From Nageia nagi (Eukaryota; Pinophyta), in the NCBI GenBank assembly GCA_050084985.1, contig JBITNC010000001.1:100068001-100132000 (forward strand): a stretch of 64,000 bases of DNA, read 5' to 3'. The notes under the pieces were generated by a model. The model made no database searches. It was not told the DNA's origin and was given only the letters and a program-made list of their open reading frames with translations. The position numbers and the translations under genes were made by a program. Positions 31,935-42,845 of this stretch are shown piece after piece (the stretch's first letter is position 1; the number at the start of each line of letters is the position of its first letter).

Positions 31935-32751
31935 ACTTTTGTTAGTGATGACAACTTCACCTCTAAGAGGCCTTTTTTGATTGTACATTCTAGACCTCCA
32001 TGGTAAGTTTGCTCTGCGTGACAAACTTGTTGTACAATTGTTGTTATAGAGTGTTGATTATTTTATACCTCAGTGGTAAGTTTGCTCTACGTGACAAACT
32101 TGTTGTACATTTTATACCTCCGTGGTGAGTTTGCTCTGCGTGAGAAACTTATTGTACAAATTTTGAGTATGTAATTAATATACCTCTGTGGTAAGTTCAC
32201 TCTGCGTGATGAACTTGTTGTACATTCTATACCTCCGTGGTGAGTTTGCTCTACATGAGAAACTCGTTGTACAATTTTTATGCTCTATTTTAAAATCAAC
32301 ACATGTCTATATACAACAGGTGACTATGAGTGATGGCTTGGCATCTCCGTGATGGCTTATAGTGCACCATTGATCAATTATTTATAAGATGGCATTATTT
32401 GATTCTCTTATTTTAATATATGATGCATCTAACTGATTTTGTTCATGAGTTGCTTGTAGCATGCAGGATCTTCTTCAGAAATGCAGGTTACTCACCTTGT
32501 GAAAGCAAGCTCATGGAGACTCACATGTCAGCTTAAAGTTGATCGACTACTATGTACAGTGAAACTAGTTGTGGTTAATGATTGTATTGTAAACCATTTT
32601 TGTCAAATGGTAATGTAGTGAGTCTCATACTAGTTCTCAAAAAGATTCTCAAAATATGTAAAAGTTCTCATCTCCACTTGTATCTCTATGGAGGAGAACT
32701 CTCTCTTACTCTCTCTCTTCTCTCTTCTACGCTCTATCCCAATATTGCATT
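31935..32751 (+). other. Cop-1 3' tail between two polypurine tracts
   Basis: Noncoding tail with five hairpin repeats (31991-32271), a middle part without clear structure (32282-32680) and a CT-rich stretch (32686-32740). A 68-codon frame at 32582-32788 crosses into the LTR and is not considered a gene. Confidence 0.8.
31991..32271 (+). repeat. Five-copy hairpin repeat in Cop-1 tail
   Basis: The unit is 'ACCTCCGTGGT - stem - CTCTGCGTGA - stem - TGTTGTACA'. Stems/loops are at 32005-32028, 32078-32101, 32127-32150, 32193-32216 and 32242-32265. Starts are 73, 49, 66 and 49 bases apart; units 2-3 and 4-5 form a 115-base dimer duplication. Stem arms are AAGTTTG/CAAACTT (1, 2), AAGTTCA/TGAACTT (4), GAGTTTG/GAAACTT (3) and GAGTTTG/GAAACTC (5). 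Changes on one arm are mostly matched on the other while the ten-base loop stays nearly constant, as expected for a selected RNA structure. Confidence 0.85.
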
Positions 32752-32760
32752 AAGGGGGAG
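32752..32760 (+). promoter_or_regulatory. Cop-1 polypurine tract before 3' LTR
   Basis: AAGGGGGAG, directly before TGTTAG of the LTR, is the functional plus-strand primer site by position. Confidence 0.9.
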
Positions 32761-33249
32761 TGTTAGAATTTGTAATGAAATATTGTGAATATCTAAACTC
32801 CTTGTAAATTCAATTAATCACTTAAAGGTATGTAGATACCTTAAGTGATTAATAGAATTCTTTAATATGTAGACTTTGACTTTACCAAAGTGGGTAGTTG
32901 GTAGGTTGAAGTTTGGTGATAAATTTAATGTAACCCTAACCTTACCCTTGGGTTAAAGGAAGGTTAGGGAGGTGCTCTCAACCTATAAATAGAGGGCCTC
33001 TCCTCATGTAAACATATCTAAGTTTTGAGTAAAATTACTCTACTTGGTTGTGTAGGAGAGAGCTAGAGAATAGTTGTAAGAGAGACATAGATTTGAGAAT
33101 AAGAGAACTAGTTGTGGATGTACTCCCAAGGAGGGAGGAACCACATTATATTGATGTGTTATCTTGAGTGATTGTGTTATCTTGTGTACACATGAGTTTC
33201 CTAGTCTAAGGTCCTAAAGGATTTGTTTAGATCTAGTTCAAATCCTTCA
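32761..33249 (+). repeat. Cop-1 3' LTR
   Basis: 489 bp, identical by eye to the 5' LTR. TATA box at 32983-32992; palindrome at 32814-32852. Confidence 0.97.
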
Positions 33250-33254
33250 AAACT
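33250..33254. repeat. Target-site duplication of Cop-1, right copy
   Basis: AAACT, identical to 24895-24899. Confidence 0.96.
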
Positions 33255-34500
33255 CTCACGCCTTAGTCTATTAATACATGGGGAGAGTTATGTTAAGATT
33301 TAATCAAGATATTTATTAAATATGATGATGATAACACCTTTTTTAGCCTCATTTCTTATATCAAAAGACATCCCCATGAATTTGTAGATGATTTCAACAT
33401 AAGATTTGTGAAAACATGGAACTATCCCTATAAGGATCAAACCAAAAAATGTTCAATATTTGGTATATTATAGAAAAAAAATTCCACATTGATCTTAATG
33501 TGTTAATTGTTAAATCCAAGGATACTTTCCTAGATATTTATCAGATAACCAAAACTGATGACCATACCCTAGCTTCTTCTAGAAAGATGCAACCAAGATC
33601 CATTATGCCCTTATTTCCTAATTTACCTTCAAAATAAGGTCCACTACCATTGCCTCATCCTAGAGTTCTATCTTTGCCACCTCCACCTCCTAAACCAAAT
33701 ATTTAGAATCAAGTGCCTACTCTCCTAGATTTAGCTTCAACTACCATAAGTACTAGTTCAAACACTCAAGAGGATGAGAGGATAAGATAATTGGAGATTA
33801 CTATTATGAACCTTACAAACAAGATCACTTTACAAGAGAGGCATAATCAAGGCCAAGTATTCAAAAGATATGATAATCAATATCAACCAAGATTTAAGCC
33901 CAAAAATAATCAACCAGAAAATCCTCCTACCCCCAAGCCTATTGATAATGTAGTAATGGCTAGTTATGTAGAAAGTAATGTTATGGGTGTTATGGAATGG
34001 TATCCTCCATATTTAGCTTCACATTTTCTAGATTCATGTGCAATGTATCAACACCAATACTTGTGCTTACATTCAGATTAGATGGTAGAACATACTTATG
34101 ATCCTATTGTAGATCTTATCATGGTTAACTTTTGGATTTTGAGTTATGCTATAAAATAAGCCAATTGTGTGCAAACTAGGGCTTCTACTTCAATAGCACC
34201 ACAACAAGCCCAAATCACTCAAAAAAATTAGCACTCTATTTTAGCTCAACCTAGTCTAAATTGAGCCAGGGATCTCATATTTCAAACCTTGAATCCTATA
34301 AATCAACCTCTAAATCATTTGGGTCAAAATCCATAAGGCTCAGTTAATGTTTCTCCTACTATAACAAACCTCTCTCAGGCCAAAAATAATATCCTAGAAA
34401 GAGAGAGACCTCCTCCAGTGAGATATCCTTTCATAACAAAAAATATAAGGAGAAGGCAACTTAGTAATTCAAAGCTTATTAGCCTACAGAGATAAGTAAG
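33255..34500 (+). pseudogene. gag: Gy-2 gag, second part, and linker
   Basis: After Cop-1, gag continues with FHIDLNVLIVKSKDTFLDIY (33480-33540, matching LNMLIIMSRDTFLNVY of Gy-1), then MEITIMNLTNKITLQERHNQ and YQPRFKPKNNQPENPPTPKP (33791-33940) and ASHFLDSCAMYQHQYL. The last piece aligns with the zinc-knuckle area of Gy-3 gag but lacks a full CCHC. A Gln-rich degenerate linker runs to about 34500. Confidence 0.8.
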
Positions 34501-34972
34501 TCTACCCCTTATGTTCCATACAACATAGTAGAAGAATTAAAAATAACTCCTTCTAGAAGGACCATGTTTGATGCACTGAGATTACCTAGTCAGATGGACC
34601 TTCTACAAGAGGCCCTAAATTTAAAGAATAGTAATAAATAGTCTAATGAGAATAATGTTGTATTTACAAATTTAGATTATGTCTTCCTAGGTCCTATAGG
34701 AATAAGAAAGCCTCCACATTTTTATCTATCCCTTATATTAGAAGGTTGGATTGTAAATAATTTTATGATAGATGTAGTGGAGCTACCAATACCATTATCC
34801 CTAAATTCATCGTAGATGAAATGAAATTGTATATAACTAGGTGCATATGTGAAGTTATTTAATTAGATTCTACTCATATTTATGTGATTATTAGTGTGAA
34901 AGAAGTCACTATAACCTTGAATGTGTTCCCTGATATCTATGTCATTCAAGATATTATTATGGTAGATCTTCC
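34501..34972 (+). pseudogene. Gy-2 protease region, first part
   Basis: The sequence parallels Gy-1 6010-6465: YNIVEELKITPSRRTMFDAL, then FYLSLILEG, a MIDV remnant of the active-site box near 34760, MKLYITRCI and IYVIQDIIMVDLP. Gy-3 is inserted in the VDLP codons. The reading resumes in frame at 48822. Confidence 0.75.
34968..34972. repeat. Target-site duplication of Gy-3, left copy
   Basis: CTTCC is repeated exactly at 48817-48821. Confidence 0.92.
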
Positions 34973-36904
34973 TGTTGATTAGGATTGTGTAATATATGCG
35001 CTGCGAACAATCTTAACCAAAGTAAATCAAGAACAGACTATGGTGACAGTCTGATCTTCGAAGAAGGTCGGTTCCTTATACATTGGGTGTAGGAGAAGTA
35101 ATAGGAAAGAAAATAAAAAGAGTAGAGTGCGAGGAATTTAAGAAAAAGGCTTAGGGTAATAGGAAAGAAAATAAAAAGGAGTAGAGTGCGAGGAATTTAA
35201 GCAAAAAGGCTTAGGGTAACAAGAGAGAAAGCAAAGGTGGATCACTAGTTCAGTGCGGGCTTTCATAGTGTGTGAAACCTTGGTCTGAATCTAGTGTAGC
35301 AGCTACGGTACAAGATCTCACTCTCTAATAGTTTCCCAACTTTACTCTACCATGTAGCAGACACAGTTATACTAGCAGTTCATGATTACCATTCAGGAAA
35401 TAAGCTAAGCTACCACGATGTAACCAAATTAAGAATGACAATTACGAGTGCTAGACAAGAAAGGTCAAGATGGTATCATATTACTGATAAAAACTACAGG
35501 TCTTCAAGAACAAATATAAAGAGTAATACTAGGGCTTTCAACCCTTCTTTCACTTTATTTTCATATACTTATACTGAAGCAACAATAGTTACAAGAATTG
35601 TAGAATAGAAACGTTTACAAAATGGCTTCAAGATTCTAGCCTTGTTTTAACTGATACTACCTACATACGCCACTTGGTAGAATATTACAAAATTGGGTAG
35701 ATTGCAAATGATACAGCTTCTTGATGACTATGATTTGACTTCTCACTATCCTCGTCTCTTCTGGGATATTCTATTTACTAGCTTCAGCTATTTGATCTCT
35801 CTTTGCTATTCTCATCTCTACATTCTGGAATGCTCTATTCATTGGCTCTAGCTATTTGATCACTCCTTGCTGACCTCATCACTTTTGGGACCCAGTTTCA
35901 TTCAAAAACATGAACATCGTTCTCCCTGTGACATCATTTTCATACTTTCAGAATATTTTACTCACTAGCTTCAGCTATCTGATCACTTCTTGCTGACCTC
36001 ATCACTTTTAGGACCTGGTTTCATTCAAAAATGTGAACATTGTCCTACCTGTGACATCATCTTCATACTCCTAGAATGCTCTACTCACTTTCTCTGGAAC
36101 CTAGGCTTTTCCACAACTGAGCTTTTATCATTTCATTTTGGAATGCTTTATCTACTAACTCTGGCCTTTTAATCACCCTTGCTAACATCATCATCTCTGA
36201 AACCCGATCTTTACCAAAATGTGACTATCTTATCCTTTGTGACATCATCATCTTCTTCCAGAATGCTTTACTTCTAGAACACTTAATTTATGAGCTCTAG
36301 CTTCTTCAATTATCTCTTGCTGACCTCATCACTTCTAGGACTCAGTTTCATTCAAAATTGTGAACATCATCCTCCCTGTGACATCATCTTCATACTTCTG
36401 GAATGTTTTACTCACTTTCTCTGGAACCCGATCTTTACCAAAATGTGACTATCTTATCCTCTATGATGTCATCATCTTATTTTAGAATGCTTTACTTCTG
36501 GAACACTTAATTTACAGGCTCTAGCTTCTTCAATTATCTCTTGCTGACCTCATCACTTTCAAGACTTGGTTTCATTCAAAATTGTGAACATCATCCTCCC
36601 CGTGACATCATCTTCATACTTTTGGAATATTTTACTCACCAGCTCTGACTATTTGATCACTCATCGCTGACCTCATCGCTTTTAGGATCCGATTTTGGGT
36701 TAAGGCCTGAAATCACTGATGTCATCTCTTCCAGAACTCAGGTTACTCAACATTAACTTCGAGGGGTTTTTCTTCTTTCATAATGAAGTAATTACTTTCG
36801 AAAACGGTTCTTAAACCCATTGTGATTATGCTTAGCTTAAGTCACCTCCGGAAGTGATCATACTTTCAAAAAAACTTGGAGTAGTGATTATGTATTAATA
36901 TACA
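34973..36904 (-). repeat. Gy-3 3' LTR (left)
   Basis: On the plus strand it runs TGTTGATTAGG to AATATACA. It carries a local duplication at 35100-35215 (AGTAATAGGAAAGAAAATAAAAAG twice) and a complex repeat array at 35860-36730. Confidence 0.93.
35860..36730. repeat. LTR-internal repeat array with TGACGTCA-like palindromes (Gy-3 left LTR)
   Basis: Phrases TTGCTGACCTCATCACTT, TTTCATTCAAAA, TGTGACATCATCTTCATACT and GAATGCTTTACT recur about every 120 bases or in longer composite units, five to seven times. Each unit holds TGACATCA or TGATGTCA. The right LTR has the same array at 47780-48660, with one exact TGACGTCA at 48520-48527. Confidence 0.8.
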
Positions 36905-36992
36905 TTTTGGTGACATCTGTGGGAAAATTTCACCAATTACAAAGAAATTTTAGAACCCAGAATCTTATTTGAATGAATCAAAGAATCAGACT

Positions 36993-39900
36993 TCAATTCT
37001 GTATACTCAGGAGTTGCTGAACCTTACTCCAATCTGCAGGGATCCTAGAAAAATCCTTTAGCCTTACATGGGCTAAAGCTGTAGTGTTCAAAATTTCATA
37101 AGACACATGAGCATATTTTCTCAACAATTGCTGAATGTGAAAGCCGTCATCTGCCAAAGAATCAAAGAATTTTATCAAATTGGTTTCATCAAATGAAACC
37201 AAGACCATATCAATGTCATTAGTGCTTTCAATCCTGCTCTGTAGACCACTCAAAAACTCAGCTTCAGGGACAAGTGAGTCATTGCTTCTCCATAACTCTA
37301 GGACTCTGGTTGCATTTAATCCTTGAATCTCTAACTTCATGCTTTCCATTTCTTGTGTTTGGTGTGGGATATTACTCTTGATCTCCTGACAAACCCATTT
37401 CCCCCTCGTTGGGTAGTCAATTACTGACATGAGCTCCACTCGATCACCGACATTATAAGCCTGTAGCTTTTCATTTGAGAGGTTGTTCAGCATCTTATTT
37501 GCTTGCTTGGCCTATTCTGAGATGGGATTCAAAATATTCTCGCATCTGGTGACCTCAACCTTGAGCCTTTTGAGCTCTGATAAACATGATTCTACATGGT
37601 CTCTTAGATGAATCAAATCTTTGATTTCCTATGCCCTCTGCTCCCAAAATCATTTCTTTATATTTAACAAAAAGGATTTGTCTACCTTATTCACATTCAT
37701 ACTTGATTGGAGTTGCACTATGTTGGCATTCAAATTGCTAATCTCTGCTACTCTGGCTGCTATCTCATCATCTCTCTGAGATATGATGGCATCTTTCTGG
37801 CTCAAAGTATCTGCTATAGGAGCCACTACTAAACTAGCCTTCAAAATTGATATATTATTTTTAGTAGCTTTCAATTTTAATTTCTGAGTGTCTAACTACT
37901 GCTACATAGCTTCATGGGCCTTTTGCAGCTTATTGTACTTGACCTCCAATTTTGTCAGCTCTGATATGTTGAGGTCTACTGTAGTTTGCAAGAGCTCATT
38001 TTTATCACTCTGGGATATGCTTCGTGTGTCGATTTTTACCCGAGTGTTCATGGAGGAGAGATCACTTTGCCCGTCTTGGGGTTCTTGGTCAATAGCCATT
38101 TCAAGCACCTTATGCTTCAGGTCCATTGAAGTTCGGAGCCTTACCGGATTATCCAAAACTGGGAGCTTCTTGACCTGCTTCTACATCCATGCATCTCGTC
38201 CCTATTTCATCTATTGGTACTACTGCATGATGCTATCCATAGATACTTGTTGCTCAGATATCATAATGAATGGAGATCTAGCGCTCAACTCTTGAGAGGA
38301 GGAGGCCAAGATCTGCTATGCTAGTGTCACAGGGCTAGCTTGACTAGGCCTGGGGACACTACCACCAGATGGATCCACGGTAGGAAGAGCTAGAATGGAT
38401 GGAGGAAAGGATGATGGAGGCAGAGATGGCGAAGGCAATGATGGTATTGTGGTGATGCTAATGATGGGGGGAACTTGTGGGCTGGATGTGAGGGGAAGGG
38501 AGCTTTTCCATTGAATAGGTAGTGGTGGTGTTATGAGAGATTGGATGGGTGAAGTTGGAATGACTGCTGGAATTTGTGGAAGTGAACTTGGAATGGAAAT
38601 GGATGTGGTAGGAATAGACAGAGTAGGAGTAAGAGAAATAGGGGAAGAGGGAGTAGAGAGCATACCTAATGGAGTAGGGCTCCTTCTTCTTCTCTTTAGC
38701 GATGGTGGGAGCAGTGCCATCTCCTTTTGGACTTTCCTTTTAATAGTATACACCCTCCCAGGCCTCCTAGCTACTATTTTTGTGGAAACCTCCCTGGTTC
38801 CTCCCTTGGGTCGCTCCTCCTGAGCTGATGCTTAGGACATTATAGGTCCCTACTCTCCCTCCTCATCACTATCATCCGAACCTTCGCTTGCAGGGATGTC
38901 TGTAGGATGTTCTATTCTCCACATCTCCTCAAATTTCTCATCTAAATCAGAATCTAGAGGGGTATTTCAATTTTTGGACTCAATCTGGTACTAGGTGAAG
39001 GTGGCTATTTTTTCTTCACTCCATCTCTAATCTCTTAAGGTTTTCAAAGACTTTTTGGAGATGGAGTCTGTTCTTGGGTCAAAATTTGTCTTTTTGCTAT
39101 AAAAACTCAACCATGGTGGTAATAAATCTTTAGTAATCAAGGTAGTGGGCATTACCTTGTCTTCATGTTCTGGGTTTCACCATTTAAGCAGCTTCGGCCT
39201 GGATTTAGCTCTAAAACTCGAGGGGTTGGGTTGGCCCCTCAACCTCTTGCCAAAGATATCCTCCGGATCATATAGCAAATACTGACTAAGTTCTTTCAAT
39301 TTTAAATTCAACAATTTACCTCTTAATTGTTCATTTGCTCCCCTACTTTGTAGCACCAAGTCATGCACTTTATGAGGAAGGGCATAAACTATCCTCTTCT
39401 TTACTGCAGCTCCATATTTAGAATCTATATAATCCATTTGTCTAGCGTATTCCATGCTGAAAACCCAATCTGTTACATGGATCGATAGTAAGAAAGGAGC
39501 CCCAGAATACCCATAAAGCCTAATGAAAGTCCCCTCCTCTGTGAAGAACCAGTCCCCGGTCTCTCCATGTGGCATCCGGAGGTAAAGCTTAGAAGTTGTT
39601 GATAATCTTGGAACTGTGGGGGTAAATAAACTCATTGCAGGAACCAAAAAGCTTTCTACAAAAAAGTAATAATCTGCTAAAGACCTCACCTCCTCAGTCC
39701 ATTGGTCCACTGGCTTCTGAGACCCTCTTTCATCAGTTCAAACCAAGGTTAAATTCTTGAAAACATCGACGTTCTGATGAATCATCATCCAAATAATGTG
39801 TGACACATACGAAAAATGAAATCCCTCACTAATCTTTTCTAACTGCTCAGATATTCCATCTGAAAGTGCAATGGCCTAGTCATACATTGTAGGAGAGTTT

Positions 39901-40487
39901 GGATGGGAAATTTGGTATGCAATAGCTAATTTTGATGGTGAGACATACCTATCTGTCTCTTCACCCACTACTATGGCCAACATGGATAATAATAATTGCA
40001 GATGTGTAGAAAAATTAGAGAGCAGGAGCTCAGAACTGGGGAACTCCATAAACTTTACAATCCTAGTTGTATTTTTATTTAGCCAGGCCATGATATTTGC
40101 TCTCAGATTGGAACTGGGGGTCATATACCAATCAATGTGCACAAGGGAACATATAGGGGAGGGTGGATTAAAAGCTTTTTCTATTGAAATGGAATCCAAA
40201 TTTAAGATAGTTCTACCTTGCAAGTCTCTGACTATCCTGGTTGCAGGATCAAATGCCCCCTTTATAAACTCTATCAACTCCGGAGTAGGAAAGCATCTAT
40301 GGGGGATGAAATACATGAGACCCGACCCCATTGGTGAATGTGCTATATGATTAAAACTAAAGTTTGGGCACTTACCTTCAGCTATGCCCTTGGGGTTCTT
40401 GTTTCGAGCTATAATTTCAGTATCCCACAATAACTCCATGGAGTACATTATTTTCCTTGCTATCTTCATTGATGATCCTGAGCTCAT
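36993..40487 (-). pseudogene. Gy-3 ORF3
   Basis: The start is the ATG at 40487 (MSSGSSMKIARKIMYSMELL). Main pieces are 40487-39876 (203 codons), 39710-39177 (177), 38753-38316 (145), 38156-37902, 37874-37650 and 37493-36993 (166), so the ancestor had about 1,100-1,150 residues. The N-terminal ~430 residues are globular, with GDWFFTEE and DYIDSKYG shared with Gy-1. Next come KRRRRSP and a Pro/Ser-rich linker, then long helical, coiled-coil-like segments (LKASLVVAPIADTLSQKDAI; EMESMKLEIQGLNATRVLEL). No signal peptide or membrane segment is seen. Function unknown; a nuclear or structural role is only a guess. Confidence 0.8.
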
Positions 40488-40976
40488 TTCTATTTGCTTG
40501 TGCTATGCTTATCAACTCTTCTTGTCTCACTTCTATCACCCCTAACCAACACTTTACTTTACTTGGATTCTTCTGCTATATTCCACGGCTCCTGGCAATG
40601 CGTAGTAGATACTAGTTTCATAAATTTGTAAGCGAATACTTCTTATGAATTTTGGAATTTAGGTATTTTGGCGAGTAGTGCTCTTGGTCCTTTTATAACT
40701 CCTTTCATTGATTGATGCACAATCTCTTGGAATGCACATGATATCCTCATGGATAGTGGCATTAATAATCGATTTGATACTATGCGCTCTTTTCAGGAAC
40801 TTCAAGATTTGATTTTCCATACCCTTTTGGAAACTTCAATTCTACCAGTGCAAAAGTACAACTACCACTAAGTTACTAATAAATAACTGACAACCATAAT
40901 GACAACTTGAAATAAATGCAAACGGCACACTATTTACAATATGTGTACAAAATCATAATTTTTTTTTCAAAAATAA
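40488..40976 (-). other. Gy-3 spacer between pol and ORF3
   Basis: About 490 noncoding bases between the pol stop (40977-40979) and the ORF3 start, as in Gy-1 and Gy-2. It could hold a splice acceptor or internal promoter for ORF3; none is proven. Confidence 0.55.
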
Positions 40977-42110
40977 TTACTATCCCGCGCTTGCGGTCTT
41001 ATATCGCTTTAGGTGCTGTCCATTAACTAAAATTGGCAATTTGCACCCATTTAATTTTGCCAGCTCAAAGGTGTTTTTCCCAACGCATTTAGCTACTAAA
41101 TAGGGTCCGGACCACATGGATTCGAACTTTTTGTGTTTCCCTAGTTTAGCTCTGTCCTCATCCCATTTCAATACTAAATCTCCTTCTCTGAAAGTATCCA
41201 GAGTTGATTTTTGACCATCAAACCATCTTTTTACTATTTCATTTCTTCTTTGGAGGTCTTGATATGATTGATTCTGGAGCTCTTCTAGATGCAATTGTTC
41301 ATTCATTCGAACCTCGAGGGATTCAAAATCCTCACCATATTCCTACAAAACTTTTAAAACCAGAAGCTCAAAATGACTTGGTAATACTGCCCTTTTACCG
41401 TATACCAATGTATATGGTTTGGTTTTAATGGCTGACTTTACTGTGATCCTATCTACCCATAATGCCCAATTGAGCTTTTCATGCCAAGTCTAGGGATTAT
41501 CCTCCACTGTTCTTTTGAGAATCTGAATCAAATTCTTGTTTGTGGACTCAGCCAAACCATTACCTTGGGGGTAATAAATTGAGAAAGTTTTCCAATAGAT
41601 ACCTAAGCTCATAGCAAAATCAATAACCTTAGCTCCTACGAACACCAAACCATTATCTGAAATTATCATTTGAGGAACACCATACCTGGTAATTAACTTT
41701 TCCACAAATTTTAGAATAGTCTTCTGATTCACCTCTTTTACAGCCTCTACTTCTGCCCATCTGGTAAAAAGTCTGTAGCAGTCAGGATGAATTTGTGTTT
41801 GGAAGAGGAGTTTGGATTGATGACTCTGATAAAATCTAGCCCCCACTATTGGAAGGGTTTTTCTACTTGGATTGGTTCCAATGGTAATGCCCCATTTCTC
41901 TTTCTTCCCACATACCTTGACACTTCTCACAATTTTGTGCCTTTGCAAAAGCCTCCTTGAACATAGTGGGCCAGTAATATCCGCCTGAATGATCTTACCC
42001 ACTATCGTGTATCCGAAGTAGTGACCTCCAGACTCTCCAAAATGAAACTCTTCAATGAGCTTAGCTGACTTTGTCACCGGTACACATCTTAGCAAAATGC
42101 CATCATGATT
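40977..42110 (-). pseudogene. Gy-3 integrase
   Basis: Piece 42095-41490 (201 codons) holds a zinc-finger remnant (FHFGESGGHYFGYTIVGKI), the second catalytic Asp in MIISDNGLVFVGA and Glu in PQGNGLAESTNKNLIQIL. The first Asp region is decayed. Piece 41306-40980 (108 codons) is the C-terminal domain with FREGDLVLKWDEDRAKLG, MWSGPYLVAKCVGKNTFELA and the end LKRYKTASAG*. Frames break at about 41490-41310 and inside the finger. Confidence 0.9.
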
Positions 42111-42278
42111 TCTCCTATAAAGTATCTGATCTATCTCTATGTAATTCTGGGCATGTATCTTGAATCACCTTCTTTGGGATGCATTCATGTTTCCTGGTAG
42201 TTTTTTGGTCTCAAAATATTTTCTTAATTGCTCCATCTAATCCTTTGTCGTATCTCTGGGTATGGATTCTGGGGTTTC

Positions 42279-42845
42279 TTATTCAACAAAGCATACCATC
42301 TCTTTTTTTGGTATCGTAGGTTTTGCAAGTTGCTCGCAAAGTGCTCTTCCTTTTATGAGCTTGGTGGGCTGAATTTCCACATCGTATTTTAGAATTTTTG
42401 AAATCCACCTGGGTCTTCCTTCTCCCAATTCTCCCTGCATAACATAAGACCTAACATCCGGGTGTATAGTTAGAATCAAAATTCTGCTCTGAGCAATGTA
42501 ATGTTTTAACTTACCGAGTGCTTTCACAATAGCTAGGACCTATTTTTTAATGAAAGTGTATTTTTCCTCACAACTGTTCATAGTCTAGCTGAAAAATGCA
42601 ACTGGATATTCTTCATTTCTTTCGTACTTCTGGGTTAAAACGGTTGCAACACTAGTATCTAAACCATATGCATACAGAATAAATTCTTTGCTAAAATCTA
42701 GATTTCTCAGTATAGGAGCTTTTGTAATTGCTACCTTAATTTTCTGAAAAGCTTCTTTACTTTCCTCAGTCCATACAAAAGGAGTATCTTTTTTTAGCAT
42801 CTGGGTGATAGGTTTAATAATGTTCGAGAAATCCTGAATAAATCT
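42279..42845 (-). pseudogene. Gy-3 gypsy-type RNase H
   Basis: FVWTEESKEAFQKIKVAITK and ILYAYGLDTSVATVLTQ (42800-42585; the catalytic Asp of the usual D-A-S is displaced), then KALGKLKHYIAQSRILILTI and RWISKILKYDVEIQPTKLIK (42527-42279). This is the ordinary RNase H fused to RT. The stretch 42110-42278 links it to integrase and is degenerate. Confidence 0.85.

Larger units (their letters stand above)
24900..33249 (+). mobile_element. Cop-1: young Ty1/copia element with identical LTRs
   Basis: Cop-1 is 8,350 bp with two 489-bp LTRs in which I find no difference, a perfect initiator-Met primer site and a perfect AAACT duplication. Internal parts are a 2.6-kb leader, gag, protease, integrase, RT, RNase H and an 830-base tail with hairpin repeats. 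The coding region changes frame three times and has four nonsense codons, so it cannot encode a full Gag-Pol although it inserted recently. Lineage within copia is uncertain. Confidence 0.97.

Noticed and set aside
31991-32271. CRISPR-like spaced repeats
   Set aside because: Units are imperfect, form a dimer duplication, have related spacers and lie in a retrotransposon tail of a eukaryotic genome.
37888-38295. 135-codon plus-strand ORF, with others at 38533-38823 and 39973-40350
   Set aside because: These are antisense shadows of the Gy-3 ORF3, which has homologous counterparts in Gy-1 and Gy-2.
36993-40487. ORF3 as a retroviral-type envelope gene
   Set aside because: No signal peptide, furin-like site or transmembrane anchor is visible in any of the three copies; the C-terminus is coiled coil.
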